NCBI GenBank assembly: GCA_046598935.1
Contig: JBKJHW010000004.1
Location: 1-7,855, forward strand
DNA length: 7,855 nt
From: SCUN01 sp046598935
GTDB taxonomy: Bacteria > Acidobacteriota > Vicinamibacteria > Vicinamibacterales > SCN-69-37
Direction: 5' to 3'
In this document: positions 1 through 7,855 of the stretch, piece after piece
Layout: each line of letters starts with the position of its first letter
How positions within the stretch are numbered: the first letter of the stretch is position 1
Position numbers and translations under genes: made by a program
Notes under the pieces: model-generated
The model's database searches: none
What the model saw: the letters and a program-made list of their open reading frames with translations, nothing else
What the model was told of the DNA's origin: nothing

Positions 1-453
1 TTCGTGGCCGGCGACTTCCATGTGCGCGCCGTCGCCGATGACGTCGATATTGGCCGCGGGAACGGGAAGGATCTCGCCCCACAGCCGTTCCATTTCACTG
101 CCGTAAAGTCGAGAGGCACTGGTGATGAGCCTGGACGGGTCAATCAAGTGCGGAGCGCCGCGCTCGTGGACGATCACGCGGGCGTGGGGACATTCACGGA
201 GCAGCGCGCCGGTGGCCGCTGCGTGATCGAGGTGGATGTGAGTGATGAGAATCCAGCGAATGTCGCCGGCTGAGAATCCGCGAGTGGCGAGCTCGCTCTT
301 CAGCGTCTCCAGGCACGTCGTCGGCCCGGGATCAACGACGGCAACGCCGGAGCGGCCGTGAAGCAGTGCGGTCGCGATGATGCCCGGCTGTCCGATGAAC
401 TTGAGGTCGAAGTAGTCGAGGCCAGGCCCCAGCGGCGTCAGCGTCGACTGCAT
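1..453 (-). CDS. MBL-fold metallohydrolase (3' end outside window)
   Basis: The first 151 residues of a metallo-beta-lactamase superfamily hydrolase are visible; the C-terminal part lies beyond the left edge. The signature THIHLDH is at residues 71-77, giving metal ligands H72, H74, D76 and H77 of the HxHxDH motif. It is preceded by the usual VVDPGP strand-turn at 39-44, which ends the first beta layer. The remaining metal-binding His/Asp residues should lie in the missing part. No signal peptide is seen, so it is probably cytoplasmic. The family includes glyoxalase II-like thioesterases, lactonases and RNA-processing enzymes; the substrate cannot be told from this half. The start chosen is the ATG at 453-451. 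It has no Shine-Dalgarno sequence but sits 7 nt after a CATAAT box, which fits a leaderless mRNA. It is divergent from clpS, with which it shares the repeat-containing promoter region. Confidence 0.88.
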   Translation of the reverse strand, partial: MQSTLTPLGPGLDYFDLKFIGQPGIIATALLHGRSGVAVVDPGPTTCLETLKSELATRGFSAGDIRWILITHIHLDHAAATGALLRECPHARVIVHERGAPHLIDPSRLITSASRLYGSEMERLWGEILPVPAANIDVIGDGAHMEVAGHE

Positions 454-460
454 CAGTCGA

Positions 461-466
461 ATTATG
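461..466 (-). promoter_or_regulatory. candidate -10 box of the MBL-fold gene
   Basis: The minus strand reads CATAAT, then seven bases, TCGACTG, then the ATG at 453. Transcription starting about 7 nt after the box would begin at or next to the A of the start codon, giving a leaderless message. No convincing -35 hexamer is present at 16-18 bp spacing. The same box is repeated at 480-485 and 499-504 within the tandem array. Confidence 0.45.
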
Positions 467-517
467 CTGTAGCCGGCGCATTATGCTGTAGCCGGCGAAT
501 TATGCTGTAGCTAGCGT
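461..517. repeat. three tandem 19-bp repeats in the divergent promoter region
   Basis: Three head-to-tail copies of the unit ATTATGCTGTAGCCGGCGN occupy 461-479, 480-498 and 499-517. Copies 1 and 2 differ only at the last base; copy 3 reads GTAGCTAGCG where the others read GTAGCCGGCG. Each copy carries CATAAT on the minus strand (5 of 6 matches to TATAAT) and TATGCT on the plus strand (4 of 6). The third copy runs into the GTG start codon of clpS, and the first lies 7 bp from the start of the MBL-fold gene. The 62-bp region between the two divergent genes consists almost entirely of this array. There are no spacers, so it is not a CRISPR array. Confidence 0.9.
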
Positions 518-833
518 GTCGCGGCCAGATTCGAACACCGGCGAGATCGTCAAAGAACGCGTCCAGCTCGAAAAGAAAGAGCCGGACCTTTACAACGTGT
601 TCCTGATCAACGACGACTACTCCACTATGGAGTTCGTCATCGAAGTGCTGGAAAGCGTTTTTCAGAAATCACCGGCCGAAGCCTACCGGATCATGATGCA
701 CGTCCACACGCAGGGACAGGGCCTCGCCGGTGTTTATCCGTGGGAAGTGGCCGAGACGAAGGTCGAGACTGTGAAGTCCATGGCGAAGGACGCGGGGTTT
801 CCGCTGCGCGCAGTGATCGAAGGAAACGTCTAG
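516..833 (+). CDS. clpS: ClpS, N-end rule adaptor of ClpAP
   Basis: This is a full-length 105-residue ClpS, the usual size for the family. ClpS binds N-terminal destabilising residues (Phe, Leu, Trp, Tyr) and delivers the proteins to the N-domain of ClpA for degradation by ClpAP. The residues that grip the substrate amino terminus are present: N32, D33 and D34 in the LINDDY segment and H64 in MHVH. M38 occupies the gatekeeper position, followed by MEFVIEVL. The conserved helix WEVAETKVETV spans 76-86. The first roughly 24 residues are the flexible polar extension that in known ClpS enters the ClpA pore. The start is GTG at 516, inside the third 19-bp repeat. No Shine-Dalgarno sequence precedes it and no in-frame ATG gives a full-length protein. 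Its partner clpA is 1.5 kb downstream on the same strand, beyond an opposed nucleotidase gene. The TAG stop at 831-833 directly abuts the stop of that gene. Confidence 0.95.
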   Translation: MSRPDSNTGEIVKERVQLEKKEPDLYNVFLINDDYSTMEFVIEVLESVFQKSPAEAYRIMMHVHTQGQGLAGVYPWEVAETKVETVKSMAKDAGFPLRAVIEGNV

Positions 834-2324
834 CTACCTGTAGATGCGCTTGAGCTCGTCCATGACCGCCTGGCCGACATCCCGCAGCTCGGTAACACTC
901 TGGACGCCCGCTGCGGTTCGCGTGAGATACGCAAGATTCGTTTCGCCGCCGGTCATCAGGAAATCAGAAATCCCGACCGAATAGACCTTGTCGGGATCGA
1001 GCCGGACGCCGTTCAGCATCCAGCCCTTGCTGTCGCGAATCACGCCGTCGCTCGAGTGCAGATAGCCGCCGACCCCCTGATTACCGAGGCCCGTATCGAG
1101 CACGCGTGAGATGAGGGCTCCCGTCATCGCCGCTTTGACGACTTTGCCGCCGAACGGCAGGATGCGAATGATGTCGTATTCGCTGATCGGCCCCGCCGGC
1201 AGCACGTCGTCGATCCGCACTGAGCCGGCGTTGAAAATACCGAGGTCGGCGCCGGCCTCGTGCTGCATCGCGTTGGCAATGATCTGTGTCAGTTTGCCGG
1301 GCCGGTTGCGAACGACGGCTTCGCGGCCGTCGAGCGGCTCGGTGAGCGTGACGACCTTGGCTTCGGGGGTGAATCCTTCCTTTCGGAACGCGTCGAACGC
1401 GACGGCGGTCCACGTCTTGACGAGCCGCTCAACAGCCGGAAGGCTTCGCACGGTGTCGTCGATGATGTGAAGCCTCGCGCTGACGGCAGGGCGTTTCCCT
1501 TTTGGACCGAAAGCCATCGAGACAACGGCGACGGAACGCGCGTTGGCGTCGGCCTTGATGATCGGCGTGAAGTGTTGGCCGCGCCGCAGAATCCAGTTTT
1601 CGTGTTCGTGCCCGCCAAGAATCAGATCAATCTCAGGAACGCTCGCGGCGAGATTCGCGTCGCCCGCGAGTGCCAGGTGCGTGAGCGCGACGATCGCGTC
1701 GACCTTGCCGGCGAGCTCGGCAACCGCCGATCTCGCCGCGTCAACGACGGGCAGGTACTTCACCCAGTTCTTTCTGTTCTCATCGACGACCAGACCGATC
1801 AACCCGATTCGAATCGAGCGTCCGCCGGCGGTCACCGGAACGATCGCGGTTCTCACGGTGTTGGCAAACTGATGGCCGTTGGCGTCGGTGGCATTCGAGA
1901 TCACGATCTTGAACTTCGACTCGGCCATCCGCGCCTTGAATGCGGCTTCCGAGACATCGAACTCGTGATTCCCGAGCGTCGCCCACTGCAGGCCCGTCGC
2001 ATTGAGCACGTCGACCATCTGTTTGCCGGCCAGCGCCTCGCCGTTGATGCGCGCCGTGCCGAGGGCCGACGGCGAGAGATAGTCGCCGCCGAGCGTCACG
2101 AGCAGCGGTGAGCTCGTGCGCTTGAGCTGCGAAACCAGGGTGGCGACGCGCGCGAGGCCGCCGTACTTCCCGTCCTCGACCGGCCCGATCTCATAGACGT
2201 CGTTGAAGTGCGCGAGCGTCACGATTGCCGGTCTGGTGCCCTGCGCGGCAAGATCGACGGGCGCGAAAGGCGACGCTGCGGCCGCGACAACGATCAGCAG
2301 AATGAGTCGAAGATACGCAAGCAT
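834..2324 (-). CDS. secreted 5'-nucleotidase / UshA-family phosphoesterase
   Basis: This 496-residue two-domain metallophosphoesterase belongs to the 5'-nucleotidase/2',3'-cyclic phosphodiesterase/UDP-sugar hydrolase family. Residues 1-28 form a signal peptide: a basic start, a leucine/isoleucine/alanine core, and a likely cleavage near LAA at 25-27, so the enzyme should be periplasmic or surface exposed. Catalytic-domain motifs in order are HFNDVY (39-44), GGDYLSPS (79-86), GNHEFD (118-123), THL (215-217) and GGHEHE (237-242), supplying the di-metal ligands and catalytic histidine. The C-terminal nucleotide-binding domain has FNAGSVR (364-370), ILPFGG (388-393) and FLMTGGETN (455-463). The first motif is DxY rather than the DxH of UshA, so H is replaced by Y44. 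The substrate is uncertain: nucleoside monophosphates, UDP-sugars or another phosphoester. The ATG start is divergent from clpA over 32 bp. A near-consensus TAGAAT lies 11 nt upstream, with only a weak purine-rich ribosome-binding stretch. Confidence 0.9.
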   Translation of the reverse strand: MLAYLRLILLIVVAAAASPFAPVDLAAQGTRPAIVTLAHFNDVYEIGPVEDGKYGGLARVATLVSQLKRTSSPLLVTLGGDYLSPSALGTARINGEALAGKQMVDVLNATGLQWATLGNHEFDVSEAAFKARMAESKFKIVISNATDANGHQFANTVRTAIVPVTAGGRSIRIGLIGLVVDENRKNWVKYLPVVDAARSAVAELAGKVDAIVALTHLALAGDANLAASVPEIDLILGGHEHENWILRRGQHFTPIIKADANARSVAVVSMAFGPKGKRPAVSARLHIIDDTVRSLPAVERLVKTWTAVAFDAFRKEGFTPEAKVVTLTEPLDGREAVVRNRPGKLTQIIANAMQHEAGADLGIFNAGSVRIDDVLPAGPISEYDIIRILPFGGKVVKAAMTGALISRVLDTGLGNQGVGGYLHSSDGVIRDSKGWMLNGVRLDPDKVYSVGISDFLMTGGETNLAYLTRTAAGVQSVTELRDVGQAVMDELKRIYR

Positions 2325-2335
2325 GCTCTCTTGTC

Positions 2336-2341
2336 ATTCTA
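2336..2341 (-). promoter_or_regulatory. candidate -10 box of the nucleotidase gene
   Basis: The minus strand reads TAGAAT (5 of 6 matches to TATAAT), followed by 11 nt, GACAAGAGAGC, and the ATG at 2324. A transcript start about 7 nt downstream would leave a leader of only 4-5 nt. No good -35 match is seen; at standard spacing it would fall inside the first codons of clpA. Confidence 0.45.
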
Positions 2342-2343
2342 GT

Positions 2344-2349
2344 TAAGAT
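2344..2349 (+). promoter_or_regulatory. candidate -10 box of clpA
   Basis: TAAGAT (4 of 6 matches to TATAAT) is followed by TGGACTG and then the ATG at 2357, a 7-nt gap identical in length to that before the MBL-fold gene. No Shine-Dalgarno sequence precedes the ATG, which fits a leaderless clpA message. The box is only 2 bp from the opposed TAGAAT at 2336-2341. A TTGTCA at 2331-2336 resembles a -35 box but is only 7 bp away, too close to pair with it. Confidence 0.4.
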
Positions 2350-2356
2350 TGGACTG

Positions 2357-4684
<2,328 letters not shown>

Positions 4685-4702
4685 ACTCGAACTCCGCCAA
4701 CC

Positions 4703-4706
4703 GAGG
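4703..4706 (+). promoter_or_regulatory. ribosome binding site of grpE
   Basis: GAGG at 4703-4706 is 5 nt upstream of the ATG at 4712. A GTG two codons earlier, at 4706, overlaps this site and has no site of its own, so the ATG is the preferred start. This contrasts with clpS and clpA, which have no such site, and fits grpE being an internal gene of an operon. Confidence 0.65.
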
Positions 4707-4711
4707 TGTAT

Positions 4712-5266
4712 ATGTCGGAACTGAAAGTCACTGACCGCCGCTGGTGGGCGAAAGCCCCGAACGAATCCGGCGAAGTCGAAGATGAACCGGAAACCCGGCC
4801 ATCCTTCGTCGTCGAGCTCGAACAGAAGGTCGCCGCGAAGGACGAAGAGATCCAGCGGCTGATCGCACAGTACAAATCGGCATCTACGGAGTTCGACGAT
4901 GCGCGGGCGCGACTGCGGAAGGAAGTGTCGAAAGACGTCGAGCGCGGCCGCCGATCGTTGATCGTGTCGTTTCTGGAGGTGCTCGACAACCTTGACCGCG
5001 CAATCGAGGCGGCGCCTGACAAGACGGACCCCTTCGTGGCGGGCGTCTCGATCGTGCGGCAGCAATTCATCACGACATTGGAAGGCATCGGCGTGAAGCG
5101 TGTGGACCCGTTGGGCCAACCGTTCGATCCGGCTCTCCACGAAGCCGTCTCGAGCGTCCCGGCTCAACCTGGCGCGCCGCCCCACACCGTCGTCGGCGTC
5201 GTCCGCCCGGGGTACCTGATCGGCGAGGAAGTTCTTCGACCCGCGGCCGTCGCCGTAAGCGCCTGA
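4712..5266 (+). CDS. grpE: GrpE, nucleotide exchange factor of DnaK
   Basis: This 184-residue GrpE homodimer subunit releases ADP from DnaK and so drives substrate release in the cytoplasmic Hsp70 cycle. The protein starts with a basic/aromatic segment with two tryptophans (RRWW at 9-12) and an acidic stretch. A long charged coiled-coil helix runs from about 32 to 78, then the four-helix-bundle motif FLEVLDNLDRAIE (87-99). The C-terminal beta-wing that contacts DnaK shows GVKRVDP, FDPALHEAV (138-146) and VVRPGYLIGEEVLRPA. All family landmarks are present and the length is ordinary. It lies 27 bp after clpA and has a clear ribosome binding site. dnaK and dnaJ, frequent neighbours of grpE, are not next to it here, so this could be the only GrpE or a second copy. 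Transcription probably ends at the hairpin starting 31 bp after the stop. Confidence 0.94.
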   Translation: MSELKVTDRRWWAKAPNESGEVEDEPETRPSFVVELEQKVAAKDEEIQRLIAQYKSASTEFDDARARLRKEVSKDVERGRRSLIVSFLEVLDNLDRAIEAAPDKTDPFVAGVSIVRQQFITTLEGIGVKRVDPLGQPFDPALHEAVSSVPAQPGAPPHTVVGVVRPGYLIGEEVLRPAAVAVSA

Positions 5267-5296
5267 GACCTGTCCCCCTCCTTTGAAAACCTGTGG

Positions 5297-5317
5297 AAAA
5301 GGGGTACGTCCCCTTTT
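5297..5317. terminator. bidirectional terminator hairpin between grpE and the GAF kinase
   Basis: AAAAGGGG (5297-5304), loop TACGT, CCCCTTTT (5310-5317) form a perfect 8-bp stem. The A/T ends give a U-run at the 3' side of the RNA on both strands, as expected for a shared Rho-independent terminator between convergent genes. The right arm overlaps the TAA stop of the GAF kinase (5318-5316). Just upstream, 5268-5284 holds a C/T-rich stretch, ACCTGTCCCCC followed by TCCTTT, that resembles a degenerate copy of one arm, so the whole may be a REP-like unit acting as a terminator. Confidence 0.7.
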
Positions 5318-6524
5318 ACCTGACCCAGAACGAGAACGACGAGCCATGGCCGGGCGTGCTTTCGACGCTCAGCGTGCCGCGGTGCTGCTCGATGATATGG
5401 CGCGTGATGACCAGGCCGAGGCCGGTGCCGCCGGCTTTCACGCCGCCCTGGAGCTGGACGAACGGCTGAAACAGGCGGTCGCGCTCTTCGGCCGACATGC
5501 CGGCGCCCCGATCGGTGACCGTGCATGTCACGCCTCCGCGTTCGGCGCGCGCTGACACCGTCACACTGGCTCCTGGCGGCGAGAACTTGATCGCATTCGA
5601 CAGTAAATTCACGAGCGCCTGAACGATCCGGTCGGGGTCCACAGTCAGTTCCGGCAGATCCGGCGCGATGTCCCGGTCGATCGGCACGCTGCGCCCGGGC
5701 AAGTGGCCGACGGCGTTGATCGCCAAATCAACGAGCGGCTCGAGCCGTGTGCGGATCGGCCGCAGCTCCACCTTCCCGGCCTCGAATTTCGACATGTCGA
5801 GGATGTCGTTGGTCAACCGGATCAAACGCTCGGAACTGTGAAGCGCGGAGTTGAGCAGCGCGTGCTCGTCTTCGAACCTGGATGCGTCGAGGCTCTGCAG
5901 CACGAGCTGGAGGCCGCCGCGGATCGACGTCATCGGCGTTCGCAATTCGTGACTGACCATTGACACGAACTGGGTTTTCAATTGATCCAGCGCCTCCAGC
6001 TTTGCGTAGGCGTCTTCAATATCCGAGAACCGCTTCCGCAATTCAATCTGTGCCATCACCTGCCGGCTCAGCGCTTCGAGCGCCGACAGCTGGCCCGGCG
6101 TCAGCTCGCGCGGCTCGCGGTCGATCACGCAGATCGTGCCGAGCCGCATGCCATCGCTCGTGACGATCGGCGATCCCGCGTAAAACTTGATGTTCGGATC
6201 GCCGGTGACCATCGGGTTGCCGACAAAACGCTGATCCTGTGTCGCGTCGCGGACGACGAAGACCCCATCCTGGAGAATGGCGTGCGCGCAGAACGCGAGG
6301 TCACGAGGCGTTTCCGGCACGGCCAAGCCAATTCGCGACTTGAACCACTGGCGATCGGCATCAATCAGGCTGATCAGCGAAATCGGCGTGCCGCAGATGA
6401 AGCCGGCGAGTTGTGTCAGATCTTCGAACGCTTCCTCGGCCGGCGTGTCAAGCAGACCGTAGCGTCTCAGCGCTTCAAGTCGCTCGGTTTCATTCGCGGG
6501 AATTGCGGCGGGCATCGCGGGCAT
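5316..6524 (-). CDS. GAF-domain sensor histidine kinase
   Basis: This 402-residue cytoplasmic kinase has no membrane segment or signal peptide. A GAF domain covers about 15-162, with DTPAEEAFEDLTQLA near the start and the typical FCAHAIL at 78-84. A short helical linker leads to the dimerisation/phosphoacceptor domain with H-box SHELRTP at 191-197, phosphorylated at H192. The ATP-binding domain has an N-box around NLLSNAIKFSP (306-316), G1 box DRGAGM (338-343), F-box LFQPF (351-355) and G2 box GGTGLGL (365-371), all intact. It should autophosphorylate in response to a small-molecule or redox signal sensed by GAF; the ligand is unknown. It has no receiver or output domain, so it needs a partner. 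Its ATG overlaps the TGA of the upstream hybrid kinase (TGATG), with GGAGG 4 nt before the ATG, so the two are translationally coupled. Its catalytic core closely resembles that of the neighbour, suggesting related origin. Confidence 0.92.
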   Translation of the reverse strand: MPAMPAAIPANETERLEALRRYGLLDTPAEEAFEDLTQLAGFICGTPISLISLIDADRQWFKSRIGLAVPETPRDLAFCAHAILQDGVFVVRDATQDQRFVGNPMVTGDPNIKFYAGSPIVTSDGMRLGTICVIDREPRELTPGQLSALEALSRQVMAQIELRKRFSDIEDAYAKLEALDQLKTQFVSMVSHELRTPMTSIRGGLQLVLQSLDASRFEDEHALLNSALHSSERLIRLTNDILDMSKFEAGKVELRPIRTRLEPLVDLAINAVGHLPGRSVPIDRDIAPDLPELTVDPDRIVQALVNLLSNAIKFSPPGASVTVSARAERGGVTCTVTDRGAGMSAEERDRLFQPFVQLQGGVKAGGTGLGLVITRHIIEQHRGTLSVESTPGHGSSFSFWVR

Positions 6525-7855
6525 CAGGCCTCCAGCGCCCGATAGAGTTCCTGCACCAAATCCTCGGTCGTGACGGGTTTGGCCAGAAACGATGTCGCGC
6601 CGAGCGCCATCGACCGCGTTTCGCCTTCGCCCGAATTGCTGCCGGAGATTACGACGATGGGCAGCCGCTTTCCGGCCGGCGACTGGCGCACGTGTTCGAT
6701 CAGGCCGAATCCGTCGGCAACGGGCATGTGCAGATCGATCACCATGGCATCATATTCGCCGGAATCGTACAGCGTGCGCGCGATTCTACCGTTCGAAGCC
6801 GGCGCGACTTTGAATCCGTTGCGTGCCAGCGCCTGGGCCAGCACTTCGCGCAAATCCGGATCGTCTTCTGCCAGGATCAGGGCCGCAGACTGACGCTTGG
6901 GATTGGGACGGTACGGGCCGGTCGGCATCCGCTCGAGGCTTTCGGCATACGGCACGTGCACGGTGAACACGCTCCCCTGGCCCACAACGCTCTCGACGGA
7001 AATCGTGCCGGCGTGCTCTTCGATCAGCGCCCTGGAGATCGCGAGGCCCAGCCCGGAGCCGCCTCGCGCGCGCGTCGCGGAGCTGTCGATCTGCTTGAAC
7101 TTCTGGAAAAGCAGCGGGATGTCTCCGGGGGCGATACCCGGGCCGTGATCGCGAACGCTGATACCGATCCCGCGCGGGCCGAGGTGTGTCGTCACCGTGA
7201 CGGTCCCGCCGGCCGGCGAGAACTTGATCGCGTTCGACACGAGATTCGTCAGGACCTGCGAGAACCTGTCCGGATCGACGCGAACCGGCGCCGGCTTGTC
7301 CGGACGCTCGACGACAATGCGCACGCCGGCAGCGCGGGCCATTTCACCGGACGTCTCGAGGCTCATGCGAACGATATCCGCGGCATCGCACACTTCCATC
7401 TTGAGTTGCACCTGGCCGGCCTCGATCTTCGACACGTCGAGAATGTCGTTGATGATCCGGATCAGCCGCTCGCAATTCTTGAGCGCAATCTGCAGCAGCT
7501 GCGCGTGCTCAGGGTCCTGGTAATCCGGCGCGTCCTCAAGAACGATCTGGAGTGCGCCGCGCACCGAGGTCAGCGGCGTACGCAGCTCGTGGCTCACGAC
7601 GGAGACGAATTCCGTTTTCATGCGATCGACTTCGCGCCGCTCCGAGATGTCGCGGACATTCCCGGCAAGGTGCCGGCCGGTTTCGCTTTCGAACTCGAAC
7701 AGCGACAACTCCATCGGGAACGTTGTGCCGTCCTTTCGCCGCGCTTCCCACTCGGTCACGCGACCCAGCGCGGGACCCGGCAGTGTCTTCAGCGCGGCCG
7801 CCGCTTCTGCGTCCGACATCGCCATCAGCGTAATGATCGACTGCCCAATGAGCTC
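6524..7855 (-). CDS. PAS hybrid histidine kinase with C-terminal receiver (5' end outside window)
   Basis: This is the C-terminal 443 residues of a hybrid kinase. The first in-frame ATG, at 7825, is not the true start: the reading frame stays open to the window edge, and the residues before it, ELIGQSIITL, belong to the PAS domain that continues to about residue 72 (EWEARRKDGTTFPMELSL at 35-52). Counting from the window edge, the H-box SHELRTP is at 88-94 (H89), the N-box NLVSNAIKFSP at 204-214, the G1 box DHGPGI at 236-241, the F-box LFQKF at 249-253 and the G2 box GGSGLGL at 265-271. The receiver domain, about 325-443, has acidic residues E330, D331 and D332, phosphoacceptor D374 in VIDLHMP, S404 and K426. 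All catalytic residues are intact. A further sensor region probably lies upstream. It is the first gene of a coupled pair with the GAF kinase, whose phosphoryl groups its receiver may also accept. Confidence 0.93.
   Translation of the reverse strand, partial: ELIGQSIITLMAMSDAEAAAALKTLPGPALGRVTEWEARRKDGTTFPMELSLFEFESETGRHLAGNVRDISERREVDRMKTEFVSVVSHELRTPLTSVRGALQIVLEDAPDYQDPEHAQLLQIALKNCERLIRIINDILDVSKIEAGQVQLKMEVCDAADIVRMSLETSGEMARAAGVRIVVERPDKPAPVRVDPDRFSQVLTNLVSNAIKFSPAGGTVTVTTHLGPRGIGISVRDHGPGIAPGDIPLLFQKFKQIDSSATRARGGSGLGLAISRALIEEHAGTISVESVVGQGSVFTVHVPYAESLERMPTGPYRPNPKRQSAALILAEDDPDLREVLAQALARNGFKVAPASNGRIARTLYDSGEYDAMVIDLHMPVADGFGLIEHVRQSPAGKRLPIVVISGSNSGEGETRSMALGATSFLAKPVTTEDLVQELYRALEA
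6529..6533 (-). promoter_or_regulatory. ribosome binding site of the GAF kinase
   Basis: The minus strand reads GGAGG, then CCTG, then ATG at 6524. The site lies within the last codons of the hybrid kinase, whose stop TGA shares a base with the ATG. This supports both the start choice and translational coupling. Confidence 0.75.

Noticed and set aside
4..273. Plus-strand open frame of 89 codons at the left edge
   Set aside because: The opposite strand encodes the HxHxDH metallo-beta-lactamase motif in an uninterrupted frame, so this is a shadow.
467..490. -35 box for the MBL gene promoter
   Set aside because: At 16-18 bp from CATAAT the minus strand reads CAGCAT, ACAGCA or TACAGC, none of which resembles TTGACA.
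461..517. CRISPR-like array
   Set aside because: The 19-bp units are contiguous with no spacers and there are only three, so they are simple tandem repeats.
1260..2111. Plus-strand open frame of 283 codons
   Set aside because: It lies entirely antisense to the nucleotidase, which has a signal peptide and all family motifs. The translation is Arg/Asp-rich with no recognisable fold, typical of an antisense shadow in GC-rich DNA.
4706..4708. GTG as the grpE start
   Set aside because: It overlaps the GAGG that is well spaced for the ATG at 4712 and has no upstream site of its own.
5982..6545. Plus-strand open frame of 187 codons
   Set aside because: It is antisense to the GAF domain of the histidine kinase, whose sequence is clearly conserved in the other direction.
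7823..7825. ATG as the start of the hybrid kinase
   Set aside because: The frame is open to the window edge and the residues before this ATG (ELIGQSI) are typical of a PAS domain, so the gene starts outside the window.

Overview
The window is dense, high-GC bacterial DNA with seven protein genes, two of them cut by the window edges, and no gap longer than about 62 bases. The proteins are all of bacterial type. The GC-rich codon use, the clpS/clpA/grpE grouping and the soil-type GAF and PAS histidine kinases suggest a chromosomal segment from an Acidobacteriota-like organism (perhaps Vicinamibacteria). That placement is an impression from style and not a proof. No mobile element, CRISPR array, tRNA or rRNA is visible.

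Layout from left to right: a metallo-beta-lactamase-fold hydrolase (minus strand, 3' end outside the window); a short divergent promoter region with three tandem 19-bp repeats; clpS (plus); a secreted UshA-type 5'-nucleotidase (minus) whose stop codon abuts that of clpS; a 32-bp divergent promoter region; clpA (plus) followed 27 bp later by grpE (plus); a strong hairpin between convergent genes; then two minus-strand histidine kinases. The second gene of that kinase pair is a GAF-domain kinase, and the first is a PAS hybrid kinase with a C-terminal receiver that runs off the right edge.

The central theme is protein quality control. ClpS selects N-degron substrates, ClpA unfolds them and feeds ClpP (not in this window), and GrpE is the nucleotide exchange factor of DnaK (also not in this window). 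clpS and clpA, usually adjacent, are separated here by an oppositely oriented nucleotidase gene. The kinase pair is translationally coupled and forms a separate signalling unit with no visible output protein.

I see no clearly new multi-gene system. The best leads are small-scale: the 19-bp promoter repeats, -10-like boxes at a fixed 7-nt distance from two start codons (suggesting leaderless mRNAs), the face-to-face promoters between the nucleotidase and clpA, a perfect palindrome lying in frame in the clpA inter-ATPase linker, and a REP-like terminator hairpin.
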